A stretch of 64,000 nt of DNA from an uncultured Acidimicrobiales bacterium (lineage in GTDB: Bacteria; Actinomycetota; Acidimicrobiia; Acidimicrobiales; Bin134), in assembly GCA_951813325.1 (NCBI GenBank), contig OX638350.1, positions 1,413,029 to 1,477,028 on the forward strand, written 5' to 3'. A program made the position numbers and the translations under genes. Under the pieces are notes generated by a model. The model was not told where the DNA came from. It did no database searches and was given only the letters and a program-made list of their open reading frames with translations. Positions 1-8,023 of this stretch are shown piece by piece (positions within the stretch are counted from its first letter, which is position 1; each line of letters opens with the position of its first letter).

Positions 1-473
1 GGGCCGCGTTTCGGCTCACTGACGACTTGGGCACCTCGGCTGGATTCGCCGCTTTGGGCTATGTCGCCGTTATGGGGGGTATGACTGCGGCGCGCTTCGC
101 GGGCGACTGGGCGAGCCTCCGTCTGGGCAGCACCAGGCTCGTCACGTTGTCGGTGGCGATGACAGGGACGGGCTTGGCGATCGCCACGCTGGTGCCGGGC
201 CGATACCTGGTCGTGGCGGGCTATGTCCTCGCGGGGCTTGGAATCGCGGCGCTGCTTCCCTCGGTCTATGACACCGCGGCCAAGCGCCCCGGCCGCCCCG
301 GAGCTGGACTCGGCGCGCTGACCGCCGGGTTGCGCATCGCCGTTCTGGTCATCCCCGTTGTGATTGGCGCCATCGCCGGAACCAGGCTCGGAGTCGGCGG
401 CGCGGTAGCCGTCGCGGCGTTACCCAGCACCATCGTATTCCTTCTATTGATCTCCAGACTCCGCAGGATCTGA
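1..473 (+). CDS. MFS transporter, C-terminal part (cut by window edge)
   Basis: The reading frame is open from base 3, so the gene begins before the window. The visible ~157 residues contain several hydrophobic segments typical of the second half of a 12-helix major facilitator: a Gly-rich first helix, a GDWASLRLG loop resembling the MFS motif-A repeat between helices 8 and 9, and closing helices ending in LLLISRLRRI with a short positive tail. It would be a cytoplasmic-membrane transporter; the substrate cannot be inferred from this half. An internal TTG at base 27 is not a likely start because coding continues upstream of it. Confidence 0.75.
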   Translation, partial: AAFRLTDDLGTSAGFAALGYVAVMGGMTAARFAGDWASLRLGSTRLVTLSVAMTGTGLAIATLVPGRYLVVAGYVLAGLGIAALLPSVYDTAAKRPGRPGAGLGALTAGLRIAVLVIPVVIGAIAGTRLGVGGAVAVAALPSTIVFLLLISRLRRI

Positions 474-773
474 TAGGACGCTGCCGAAGCTCTTGCGCGG
501 GTTCACGGCAGAGCTTGGGAGAGAGCGGCTGGCACAGCCCGATGTCGCGGTGTTTGACGATGACCAGTGCCGACAATGAGCAATGGGGTGGCAGAGAAGG
601 CTGCCCCCGATTTTTCCGACATCCCGTCAAGAACAAATTAACTCGTCGACTCGTAAGAATGAAGGGTGAGGGAATCAGGGGTTGACTGTTGCCAAGCCAG
701 TTCCCCGGTCAACCGCGGTCGTGTGCCGATCCGCCCTGATCTTGTGATGCGCTTCCCAGTAAGTTGGGGTCGC
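474..773. other. Intergenic gap, no gene recognised
   Basis: About 300 bases between the MFS fragment and the GcvT-like gene. A GTG at 666 is in frame with the downstream gene, but the 36 codons it would add look unlike the family. I considered a glycine riboswitch because of the GcvT-like gene but could not fold a convincing aptamer. Nothing else is supported. Confidence 0.4.
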
Positions 774-1958
774 ATGGTCGGGGACAGGCACTACTACGTC
801 GAGTCGTATGGCACGATCGAGCTCAGTGCCTTCCGGCTTTACCAGTCGCCGTTCGCTCATCGGTATGTCACTGATCAGACGATCTTTGGTTTGTACTGCG
901 GGCGTCTCTACCCTCTCAAGGCGAACCACGACGAGGACCCGGTTCCCTACTATTGGAAGTTGCGAAAAGGCGTCTTGTTGTACGACGTTCCCGAGCAGCC
1001 TCTCGAGCTTGTCGGCCCTGATGCTGTCAGGGTCCTGGAGAGAGTTCTCGTGTGCCAGGCGGAGACGCTCGGAGTGGGACGATGCCGATACGCCCTCGCC
1101 TGCAATGAGGACGGCACCATCGCGATGGACGGCGTGGTCATGCGGCTGGGGCCAGACCGCTACTGGTACGTCAAGGCCAACGGCGAGTTCATCAGCTGGC
1201 TCAAGGCCGCTGCTTTCGGGCTTGATGCCGAGGTATCCGATCCGCAGTCACAGGTGCTCCAGATTCAGGGACCGAAGTCGCTTGATGTGCTGAATGCGGC
1301 GATCGGCGGCGGGTTGTCAGCCGACTTCAAGTACTTCCGCGCCGGATTCTTCGACTTGGGCGGCCAGACGCTGTGGGTGTCTCGCACCGGATGGACTGGG
1401 GAAGCGGGGATCGAGATCTACAGCAACAGCGGCCCAGAGCCGACCGACCACGATGCCCTCTGGGATCACCTGTTCGCTAGCGGTGAGCAGTTCGGCATGG
1501 AGTTCAGCACGTCATCTTCGATGGGGATTCGCCGTATAGAGGCTGGCATTTTGGACAACGGCAGCGATATCGAACCCGATCTGACACCGTTCAGCGCCGG
1601 CCTCGGACACTTTGTCAACTTCGGCAAGGGAGGTTTCATCGGCCGGGACTCGTTGGAGACCGCCGACCGCAGGCAGCTTCTCCTTGGGCTGGAATGTCCC
1701 AGCACAACGCCGGAGACCTCTATGGCCGTGCACTTTGAGAGCGCACCGGCAGGGCACATAACCCTCGGCACATGGTCGCCCACGAGGGACAGGGGAGTCG
1801 GCTATGTGCGCTTCAATCAGCCGTTGCCCGGTGACGAATGGATGGGCAAAGCGGTCCAGTTGCAGGACCATGACGGCAAATTGCACGAGGCGACCGTGGA
1901 GTTGCTGCCCTTCATCGACAAGGAGAAGCGGCTTCCCCGCGCAGTTTGGAACGGGTGA
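774..1958 (+). CDS. Aminomethyltransferase (GcvT/DmdA-like) family protein
   Basis: Folate-binding aminomethyltransferase fold. Family features seen in order: an N-terminal YWKLRKGVLLYDVPEQ block, DAVRVLERVLV, the MDGVVMRLG strand, the LQIQGPKSLDVL segment, the conserved RTGWTGEAGIEIY block that contacts folate in GcvT/DmdA, then MGIRRIEAGI and the C-terminal barrel (FIGRDSL, VGYVRF). Such stand-alone proteins demethylate or cleave C1 groups onto tetrahydrofolate; the substrate here is unknown, and a DmdA-like or O-demethylase role is possible. Starts at GTG 666, ATG 747 and ATG 774 are all in frame; 774 is chosen because homology-like sequence begins only ~20 residues later. It is convergent with the following gene. 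Confidence 0.7.
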   Translation: MVGDRHYYVESYGTIELSAFRLYQSPFAHRYVTDQTIFGLYCGRLYPLKANHDEDPVPYYWKLRKGVLLYDVPEQPLELVGPDAVRVLERVLVCQAETLGVGRCRYALACNEDGTIAMDGVVMRLGPDRYWYVKANGEFISWLKAAAFGLDAEVSDPQSQVLQIQGPKSLDVLNAAIGGGLSADFKYFRAGFFDLGGQTLWVSRTGWTGEAGIEIYSNSGPEPTDHDALWDHLFASGEQFGMEFSTSSSMGIRRIEAGILDNGSDIEPDLTPFSAGLGHFVNFGKGGFIGRDSLETADRRQLLLGLECPSTTPETSMAVHFESAPAGHITLGTWSPTRDRGVGYVRFNQPLPGDEWMGKAVQLQDHDGKLHEATVELLPFIDKEKRLPRAVWNG

Positions 1959-1990
1959 GCGGCGCTTCCAGAACGAAGACAACCACTCAC

Positions 1991-3364
1991 CTACATAGCA
2001 GAGGTGTAGCCGCCGATCCGATTGGGGTCGGCGTCGAAGGATCTGACCATGGCGTGGACGCTGTAGGAGGCGACCAGGCGTCCGTCTTGGGCGAAGATGC
2101 GGCCCTGACCCTGTACTTGGCCGCGGCCGGCGTAAATTGCCGGGTTCTCGTAGAGGTGCCAGTCGGCCGCGTCGGGCTCGTCGTGGAAGGCGATGTCCAC
2201 GGCCATGGGGCCGGTTGACAAGGTGACATGGGCCAGGGCCTCGGTGATGCCTTGGTGGGGTCGCATCGACGCGCCGATGGTGAAGTGGGTGGTGGCCTGG
2301 GCCAGCAACGCGGCCTGCATGGCTGGCTCCTCAGGCCTTTCCCGGTAGCGCATCCAAACATAGAGCTCAGCCGGGCCCACATCGTCGGGGTCGAAGTTGT
2401 AGGCGCCATCCACCACTCGGATATCTCGTCCGATCACTCCGAAGTCTCGCAGTGGGCACTCCAACGGCGGGGGTACCTCGGGCATGTCGGCCGCCAACCG
2501 GTAGACGTCCTCAGCACCGCTGTCGAGCAGGACTAGGCCGACGCTGCACAGTTTGTCTTCCTGGATCATGCGGATCTCCACGGTGGAGTAGGTCCGACCT
2601 CGGCGCAGCACGGCGACGTCGACGGCCAGTGGGGCGTCGAACCGGGCTGCTCGGGTAAACACCATCGACGCCGACACCACCCGCTGATCGGGGACGGTCT
2701 TGGACGCAGCCACAATGGCCTGGCCCAACAGTTGGCCGCCTTCGATCACCTGGCGGGGTCGCCGGTGGTCGGGCAGGTCGATGAACGTGCCCAGGGGCGG
2801 GTCGGGAAACGATGGACTGGTGAACCGGCCCTCCCCGTCCGGCGCAACGTCGATGAGGCGGGCCAGATCGGCGGCCGTGCCCCAAACGGGGAAGGGATAG
2901 GCCACTACGTCCCCGTCGTCCTCCTCCACGGTCTCGAGGAGCTCGACTTGGACTCGATCGGTGTAGAAGGCGACATAGCCTTCGAGGCCCGCCACCTCGG
3001 GGAACGGCCGGCGGTAAGCCCAAACCACGTTCTCCTCGGAAGTGCCGCCAACCGTCAGCGACCAGTAGTCGGCCTCGCCCTTGAACGGGCACACCGTGTG
3101 CAAATCGGTCTCGGTGAAGTGCTCCCAAGCGACATCGCCGATGGGGAAGTAGAGCTGGTCCTGGTGGTCTGACTCCTTGACGATCAAGCAGGTATGGCTG
3201 TCGGCCACCACCACGCCCGCGTACTGCACTCGACCCCGTCCCGACCAGTGCACCAAGTCGATGGCGTAACGGGGGTGGCGGCCCCGTGCGGATGCAATCT
3301 CGCTCACAGTGAGATCGTATTGGTAGTTTCCTCGCCACCAAAGAGCGGAAGAGAGATCGACCAT
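1991..3364 (-). CDS. DUF427 - acyl-CoA thioesterase (TesB-like) fusion protein
   Basis: The 457-residue product has two parts. Residues ~45-150 look like a DUF427 domain (GVVVADSHTCLIVKES, then YFPIGDV, and a CPFKGEADYWSL motif). Residues ~190-457 look like a double-hotdog acyl-CoA thioesterase II (GGQLLGQAIVAA, then TYSTVEIRMIQ, and LAQATTHFTIGASM with a closing SYSVHAMVRS). It probably hydrolyses acyl-CoA in the cytoplasm. The neighbouring divergent CaiB-type CoA-transferase fits CoA-thioester metabolism. The start is uncertain: ATG 3364 overlaps the ATG of the divergent gene, and no good Shine-Dalgarno is visible, so an internal GTG is possible. Confidence 0.75.
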   Translation of the reverse strand: MVDLSSALWWRGNYQYDLTVSEIASARGRHPRYAIDLVHWSGRGRVQYAGVVVADSHTCLIVKESDHQDQLYFPIGDVAWEHFTETDLHTVCPFKGEADYWSLTVGGTSEENVVWAYRRPFPEVAGLEGYVAFYTDRVQVELLETVEEDDGDVVAYPFPVWGTAADLARLIDVAPDGEGRFTSPSFPDPPLGTFIDLPDHRRPRQVIEGGQLLGQAIVAASKTVPDQRVVSASMVFTRAARFDAPLAVDVAVLRRGRTYSTVEIRMIQEDKLCSVGLVLLDSGAEDVYRLAADMPEVPPPLECPLRDFGVIGRDIRVVDGAYNFDPDDVGPAELYVWMRYRERPEEPAMQAALLAQATTHFTIGASMRPHQGITEALAHVTLSTGPMAVDIAFHDEPDAADWHLYENPAIYAGRGQVQGQGRIFAQDGRLVASYSVHAMVRSFDADPNRIGGYTSAM

Positions 3365-4580
3365 GGTTCAACCGATGCAGGGCATCCGCATACTGGAAGT
3401 CGCCGATCACACCTTCGTGCCCGCGGCCTCCGCGGTGCTGGCCGACTGGGGGGCCGACGTCATCAAGATCGAGCACGCTCAGAGGGGTGATGCCGCCCGG
3501 GGCCTGGCCTCGAGTGGAGCCCTCGATCTCACCGGCCAGGTTCACGCCATCTTGGAGCACGCCAATCGGGGCAAGCGCAGTCTCGGACTGGACCTCCAGA
3601 CCGAGGAGGGGATGTCGGTGCTCCACCGGCTCATCGCCATCTCCGACGTCTTCCTCACCAACAAGCCGCCCAACGTGCGCGAGCGCCTGCACATCACCGA
3701 GCAAGAGGTACGCCCCCACAACCAGACCATCGTGTACGCCGCAGGCACCGCCTGGGGCCACAAGGGACCGGAGGCCGACCGGGGCGGCTACGACATGACC
3801 TCGTTCTGGGTGCGATCGGGGGCGGCCATGGGCACCTGGTACACCGACGACGAGCGCATGCCGTCGCAGCCGGGGCCGGCATTCGGCGACTCGATCGGAG
3901 CGATGACCATTGCCGGTGGGATCGCCACCGCGCTGTTCCACCGGGAGCGGACCGGCGAGGCCATCGCCTTGGAAGTGTCGCTGCTCGGCACCGGCTTGTG
4001 GTCAATGGGTGCCGGCGTGGCCATGTCGCACATCAACAACACGCCGTGGCGGCCAATCGATCTCAGCGGGCTCCCCCAGCCGCTTCTTGGCAACTACGTC
4101 ACCGCCGACGGGTACACCATCAACATCACCTGCCTTCAGCCCCTTCCGTACTGGCAGGAGTTCTGCCGGGTCGTTGGCCGACCAGAGCTGGTCGAAGACG
4201 ACCGATTCGCCACCTACGAGGCTTTGACGGCCAACGCCGCTCCGGCGCGAGACATCGTCAGCGAAGCGGTCAACAGCCGGACCTTGGACGAAGTGCGGGA
4301 CCTCTTCGCCGATTTCTCCGGGCAGTGGACTCCGGCGCTCGACACTCTCGAGATCATCGACGATCCCCAAGTGGGGGCCAACGGCTACGTCCAGGATGCG
4401 GTTTCGGAAGACGGGATGCCCTTCAAGCTGGTCGCGGTACCCGTCCAGTTCAACGGTGAGCCGGCCGAGCCGGGCCGGGCGCCGGGATTCAACGAGCACG
4501 GCGATGAGATCCTCACGGAGAACCTGGGGATGGATTGGGACCACGTGATCGACTTGAAGGTCAAAGGGGTGGTCGCCTGA
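3363..4580 (+). CDS. CaiB/BaiF family (class III) CoA-transferase
   Basis: 405 residues, the usual length for family III CoA-transferases. Hallmarks: the N-terminal GIRILEVADHTFVPAA block, LADWGADVIKIEH, NRGKRSLGLDLQTEEG, and the RGGYDMTSFWVRSGAAM region, where the catalytic Asp of this family normally lies. It would transfer CoA between a carboxylic acid and an acyl-CoA. A GGAAGAGAG Shine-Dalgarno-like stretch lies just upstream of ATG 3363. The start codon overlaps by two bases the start codon of the divergent thioesterase fusion. The next gene starts three bases after the stop, so the two are probably co-transcribed. Confidence 0.88.
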   Translation: MVQPMQGIRILEVADHTFVPAASAVLADWGADVIKIEHAQRGDAARGLASSGALDLTGQVHAILEHANRGKRSLGLDLQTEEGMSVLHRLIAISDVFLTNKPPNVRERLHITEQEVRPHNQTIVYAAGTAWGHKGPEADRGGYDMTSFWVRSGAAMGTWYTDDERMPSQPGPAFGDSIGAMTIAGGIATALFHRERTGEAIALEVSLLGTGLWSMGAGVAMSHINNTPWRPIDLSGLPQPLLGNYVTADGYTINITCLQPLPYWQEFCRVVGRPELVEDDRFATYEALTANAAPARDIVSEAVNSRTLDEVRDLFADFSGQWTPALDTLEIIDDPQVGANGYVQDAVSEDGMPFKLVAVPVQFNGEPAEPGRAPGFNEHGDEILTENLGMDWDHVIDLKVKGVVA

Positions 4581-4583
4581 CTA

Positions 4584-5051
4584 TTGTGGCGAGCCTTGGA
4601 ACCCGACCGGCAAACACTGTCCGACGAACGCGCCGTGATCAACCTTGTGTCGCGCTACTGCTGGGCGCTCGATGCCAAGGACTTCGAGGATCTCCACAAC
4701 GTGTTCACCCCCGACGCATTCGCGATTCTGGGCGGCACGGAGTGCCATGGCATCGACGCCATAATCATGCGTGTTTCGAGCGCGCTCACCCGGCTCGACG
4801 TCAGCCACCACCTGGTGGGGAGCCACATGGTGGAGGTCGATGGCGACCGGGCATCCCACAAGTGCTACCTCCAGGCTCAGCACATGCTCCGGGGCACGAA
4901 GGGCGGAGACCTGTGGCTGGTGGCCGGGACCTACGAGGATCAGCTCGTGCGCACCTCGGACGGCTGGCGGATCAAGCATCGCATCCTCAGCCGAGTCTGG
5001 ACCGAGGGCAACCCCAACGTGGCTGCCCCTGACCTCCGCTCGACTTCTTGA
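4584..5051 (+). CDS. NTF2-like / SnoaL-type nuclear transport factor 2 family protein
   Basis: A TTG start three bases after the CaiB stop gives 155 residues. Features of SnoaL_4-type NTF2-like folds are visible: AVINLVSRYCWALDAKD helix, VFTPDAFAILGG, the SHHLVGSHMVEVDGD strand and DGWRIKHRILSRVW at the end. Such proteins are small alpha+beta barrels used as isomerases, hydratases or dehydratases on polyketide- or steroid-like ligands. The exact reaction is unknown. Tight spacing suggests it works with the CoA-transferase. Confidence 0.75.
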   Translation: MWRALEPDRQTLSDERAVINLVSRYCWALDAKDFEDLHNVFTPDAFAILGGTECHGIDAIIMRVSSALTRLDVSHHLVGSHMVEVDGDRASHKCYLQAQHMLRGTKGGDLWLVAGTYEDQLVRTSDGWRIKHRILSRVWTEGNPNVAAPDLRSTS

Positions 5052-5127
5052 GGCCGATGGGCGACCACCAAGCCCTGCCTGCTGGCCAGCTGCTCGCCAT
5101 TCGGCCAACTCGAGGCGGGGGAGCCAA

Positions 5128-5481
5128 ATGAAAGCTGCGGTTCTGTATGAGGCCGGAGAGCCGATCCAAGTCGTCGACTTCACCTCGGGCTCTGTGGGTC
5201 CCCACTCTGTGGGTCCCCACCACATCCGGGTCAGAGCTGGAGCCAGCGGGCTGTGCCACTCCGATGTCGCCGTGCGGGCCGGGGTGCGGCTGCTGCCGGC
5301 GGTTTCGTATGGCAGCGAGACGCCGGCGGGATTGCGACGGGGGAGTGCGTGCCCACCCGACGCCTTCCACCGCGATCCCATGATCCTCGAGCCGGGCGAG
5401 TCGCTCGATGTGTGGATGAGAATCAGCTGGGAACTCGAATGGGTCATCAGGTGTCAACGACCCTGGGATTCTCGAACCTGA
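5128..5481 (+). pseudogene. Zinc-type alcohol dehydrogenase, N-terminal remnant
   Basis: ATG 5128 opens with MKAAVLYEAGEPIQVVDF and continues to SGLCHSDVAVRAG, the N-terminal GroES-like part of a medium-chain alcohol dehydrogenase including the Zn-ligand Cys of the CHSD motif. Homology then stops after ~60 residues: the GHE motif, the structural zinc lobe and the Rossmann domain are absent and the frame runs into unrelated sequence. A 15-base tandem duplication (TCTGTGGGTCCCCAC, about 5190-5219) adds five residues within the remnant. I read this as a decayed gene. Confidence 0.65.
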
Positions 5482-5525
5482 GGCCACGATTCGAATCCCG
5501 CTCAGCTTCGCTCCTTAATGATGGG

Positions 5526-6275
5526 ATGAGATTAGAGGGGAAGGTGGCGATTGTCACCGGAGCAGGCGGTGCGGGAGTCGGAGGATTGGGGGTGGTCTAT
5601 GCCCATGCCCTTGCTTGTGAAGGTGCGGCTGTGGTGGTGGCCGACATCGAGGGGGAAGCGGCCAACCGGGTGGCCGACGACATTGCCATCACCGGGGCGC
5701 GGTCCATCGGGGTCCGGTGTGATGTCACTTCTGAAGACGACATCGATGCCATGGCGCAAGCTGCCGTTGACACATTCGGCGGGGTGGACATCCTGGTCAA
5801 CAACGCCGGGCTGGCCCGAGGAAAGTGGAGTGAGGCGGTCGTGCTCTCTGCTGAAGAGTGGATGGAGATCCTGGCTGTGAACACGGTCGCCCCGGTGAGG
5901 TGCGCCGTGGCTTGCCGGGAGTCCATGCGCAGTCGCGGGGGAGGAGTTGTCGTCAACCAGTCGTCAAACGGCGCGTTGATGGACGCAGGGTCCTACACAG
6001 TGTCGAAGCTTGCCCTCAACGGCGTCACTCGGGTGCTCGCCGATGAACTCGCTGAGGACAACATCAGGGTCAACGGCATCGCTCCGGGCATGATGACCGC
6101 GAAACTCCCCGAGAAGCAGGTGCAGACCCTGCTGGCCCGCCAAACTGTGAGGCGACAAGGCCAGCCTGAAGATCTTGTTGGTGTACTGCTGTTCCTCTGC
6201 TCGGACGATTCGAGCTTCATGAACGGCCAGACCGTGGTGGTCGATGGAGGCATGGCACGCTCTCCGAAGCAGTGA
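5526..6275 (+). CDS. Short-chain dehydrogenase/reductase (SDR) family oxidoreductase
   Basis: Classical SDR of 249 residues. It has a Gly-rich nucleotide loop (TGAGGAGVGGLG, slightly longer than the usual TGxxxGIG), the VLVNNAG-type motif ILVNNAG, an NQSSNG strand with the catalytic Ser, the SYTVSK catalytic Tyr/Lys pair and the closing NGQTVVVDGG. It uses NAD(P)H to oxidise or reduce an alcohol/ketone; the substrate is unknown. ATG 5526 is chosen because MRLEGKVAIVTG is the standard SDR beginning. It lies between two alcohol-dehydrogenase remnants. Confidence 0.87.
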   Translation: MRLEGKVAIVTGAGGAGVGGLGVVYAHALACEGAAVVVADIEGEAANRVADDIAITGARSIGVRCDVTSEDDIDAMAQAAVDTFGGVDILVNNAGLARGKWSEAVVLSAEEWMEILAVNTVAPVRCAVACRESMRSRGGGVVVNQSSNGALMDAGSYTVSKLALNGVTRVLADELAEDNIRVNGIAPGMMTAKLPEKQVQTLLARQTVRRQGQPEDLVGVLLFLCSDDSSFMNGQTVVVDGGMARSPKQ

Positions 6276-6296
6276 CCGCGTCGCTGGGATCTCCGA

Positions 6297-6787
6297 TCAG
6301 CGAACTGTGATCACCAATGCGCCGATGTGGGTCTTGCGCTCGAATGCGGCTTGGGCGGCATGGATCTCCTCCAAGAGAAATCGGCCCCTCCCACCACATC
6401 GGCCACGGCATCGAATGACCCGCCGTTGGCTTCTATGGCGGCGGCGGGCCCGGCGTCGCTGTCTCTGGCCACAGCGATATCGGCCCCCAACTGGGCCACT
6501 CCCTCGAGTCTCGTCCGTCCCGCCACGGCCACAACCCGGGCACCTCGTCGCTTGGCCAACTGGATCAGCGCCGAACCCACCCCGCCGGACGCGCCGGTAA
6601 TGGCAATCGACTGTCCTTCGCTCAGCCCTACCCGCTGCAACATGTGCTCGGCTGTGGACCAAGAGCACGCGAAGCTGGCCAATTCGACATCGCTTAGCCC
6701 GGTATCGATCGGGTGCACGTTGCGAGCTGGCACCGCGCAACATTCCGCGAATCCACCGTCTCGCTCGCTGCCCAGATATCCGGCCAA
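6297..6787 (-). pseudogene. Medium-chain (quinone oxidoreductase-like) dehydrogenase, internally deleted remnant
   Basis: From TTG 6787 the minus strand reads YLGSERDGGFAECCAVP, then the Rossmann motif TGASGGVGSALIQLAKRRGA and ends abruptly at DAVADVVGGADF. The family C-terminus (LLEEIHAAQAAFERKTHIG then ALVITVR) follows directly but in another frame, ending near 6297. About 80 residues of the middle are therefore missing, plus a frameshift, and the N-terminal GroES domain is absent. Just beyond the 5' break, the opposite strand reads GVPGTDVVAGIT (6793-6828), which resembles the missing upstream motif in inverted orientation. Confidence 0.7.
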
Positions 6788-6823
6788 TTCGCGGTGTCCC
6801 TGGCACCGATGTTGTGGCCGGTA

Positions 6824-8023
6824 TCACGAGCGAGCCGCTCTTATGCGGGTGGCCGCGCCGGATCGCTCATCGGCGGCTTGTGCGGGAGACAGGCGTCGGC
6901 CCAACTCGTTGATCCGCAGTCCGTGGGTATCTATGGGGGAGACCCCGGCGTCTGCCATGCCCTCGTACCGGGCGGCCAACGCCTGCTTCTTGCGCACTTG
7001 ATGGGGCTGCATGCGGTCGAGTTCTCGGGGGCTGATCGGTTCGCCAAGCACGATCTGTGCCTCTGCTGCGGCCTCTTCGACCAGCAATTCTCCAACCTTG
7101 CTGCGCACGATGATGCCGCTGAAGCCCTCGTCCTCGCCGGTGGGCGCCCCGCCCGGCCACACGTCAGCCACCGCCACGTCGGAGGCCTCGCCCAAAGCGT
7201 CAGGGCAGAACTTGCACCGGGTTTCCACATCCCAGGTGGCCTCGTCCTGCCACATCTCCAAGTACGAAACCTCAAAGGCCCGTCCATCCCAGGTCTCCAC
7301 CCTGGTCGGACCGGGGTTCCCGCGACCCCGATAGCGGAACAGCGAGACCGCGGCCTCGGAGATGCCGAACTGCTCCAGCAATCGCTGCGACTTGGTCAAG
7401 CGAGACTGTCCGCCGCACACCATGGCCAGGCGAGCCACCACCAGCTGGTCGATTCTTGGATCGGCCGCAGCCTGCCGGTGGATCGCGCTGAGATCGCACG
7501 GCTTGGCGATGATGGCGAACGGCTCGCTTCGATCCAGGGCGGTCTCCAGCCCGGCCAGCGGCGCGGCGGGCCCGTATCTTGACCCCGTGTTGGCCAATAC
7601 CTCCTCGGGGCTCTCGCTCATCACCCATCTGTTCCGCATGGGCTGAGCGGGATCGGCGCCAACGTGAAGGACGAACGCCGCCTTTTTGGAGGCCACCAGG
7701 TGCTGGCCCAAAGCGGTGAGTACCCCTCCGGTGGCCGCAGCGAACCTCACCTCAGGGTCGGCGGCCCAGGCGTATCGCATTGTCCCGTGGTGCCCCCATA
7801 TCGGGTCTGGAGGCAGATTCGGATCTGCTCGGGCTTCGGCCACCAATCCAGGACAGGCGTCAATGATCACCCGCTCCTCTTCGGGGCGAAAATCGTCCAG
7901 TGGATTTGGGCGCAACGAGCCAGTCGGTGTCATGGCCATCTGCACCCGCCCACTCGTGACTGCCTCGCAGAGTCCGCATCCGATGCAGAGATCGTCGGCC
8001 ACGACCTGGGCCACCGTTCTCAC
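6824..8023 (-). CDS. Coenzyme F420 hydrogenase/dehydrogenase beta-subunit (FrhB) family protein
   Basis: 399 residues. The N-terminus carries a CIGCGLC cluster-binding motif. The central part has the family signature AIIAKPCDLSAIHR and VARLAMVCGG, and a second Cys group CKFCPDALGEASDVAVADVW, matching the N- and C-terminal FrhB/FdhB domains. The family transfers electrons between F420 or ferredoxin-like partners and a substrate oxidoreductase. The GTG start overlaps the preceding gene's stop as GTGA, so it was translationally coupled to the DAO-type oxidoreductase upstream. The exact partner and substrate are unknown. Confidence 0.82.
   Translation of the reverse strand: MRTVAQVVADDLCIGCGLCEAVTSGRVQMAMTPTGSLRPNPLDDFRPEEERVIIDACPGLVAEARADPNLPPDPIWGHHGTMRYAWAADPEVRFAAATGGVLTALGQHLVASKKAAFVLHVGADPAQPMRNRWVMSESPEEVLANTGSRYGPAAPLAGLETALDRSEPFAIIAKPCDLSAIHRQAAADPRIDQLVVARLAMVCGGQSRLTKSQRLLEQFGISEAAVSLFRYRGRGNPGPTRVETWDGRAFEVSYLEMWQDEATWDVETRCKFCPDALGEASDVAVADVWPGGAPTGEDEGFSGIIVRSKVGELLVEEAAAEAQIVLGEPISPRELDRMQPHQVRKKQALAARYEGMADAGVSPIDTHGLRINELGRRLSPAQAADERSGAATRIRAARS

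Noticed and set aside
474-773. Glycine riboswitch upstream of the GcvT-like gene
   Set aside because: No recognisable aptamer core or tandem structure could be drawn.
2511-3941. 476-codon open frame on the minus strand
   Set aside because: Low-complexity Arg/Gly/Pro product antisense to the CaiB gene and out of frame with the DUF427-thioesterase gene; a high-GC shadow.
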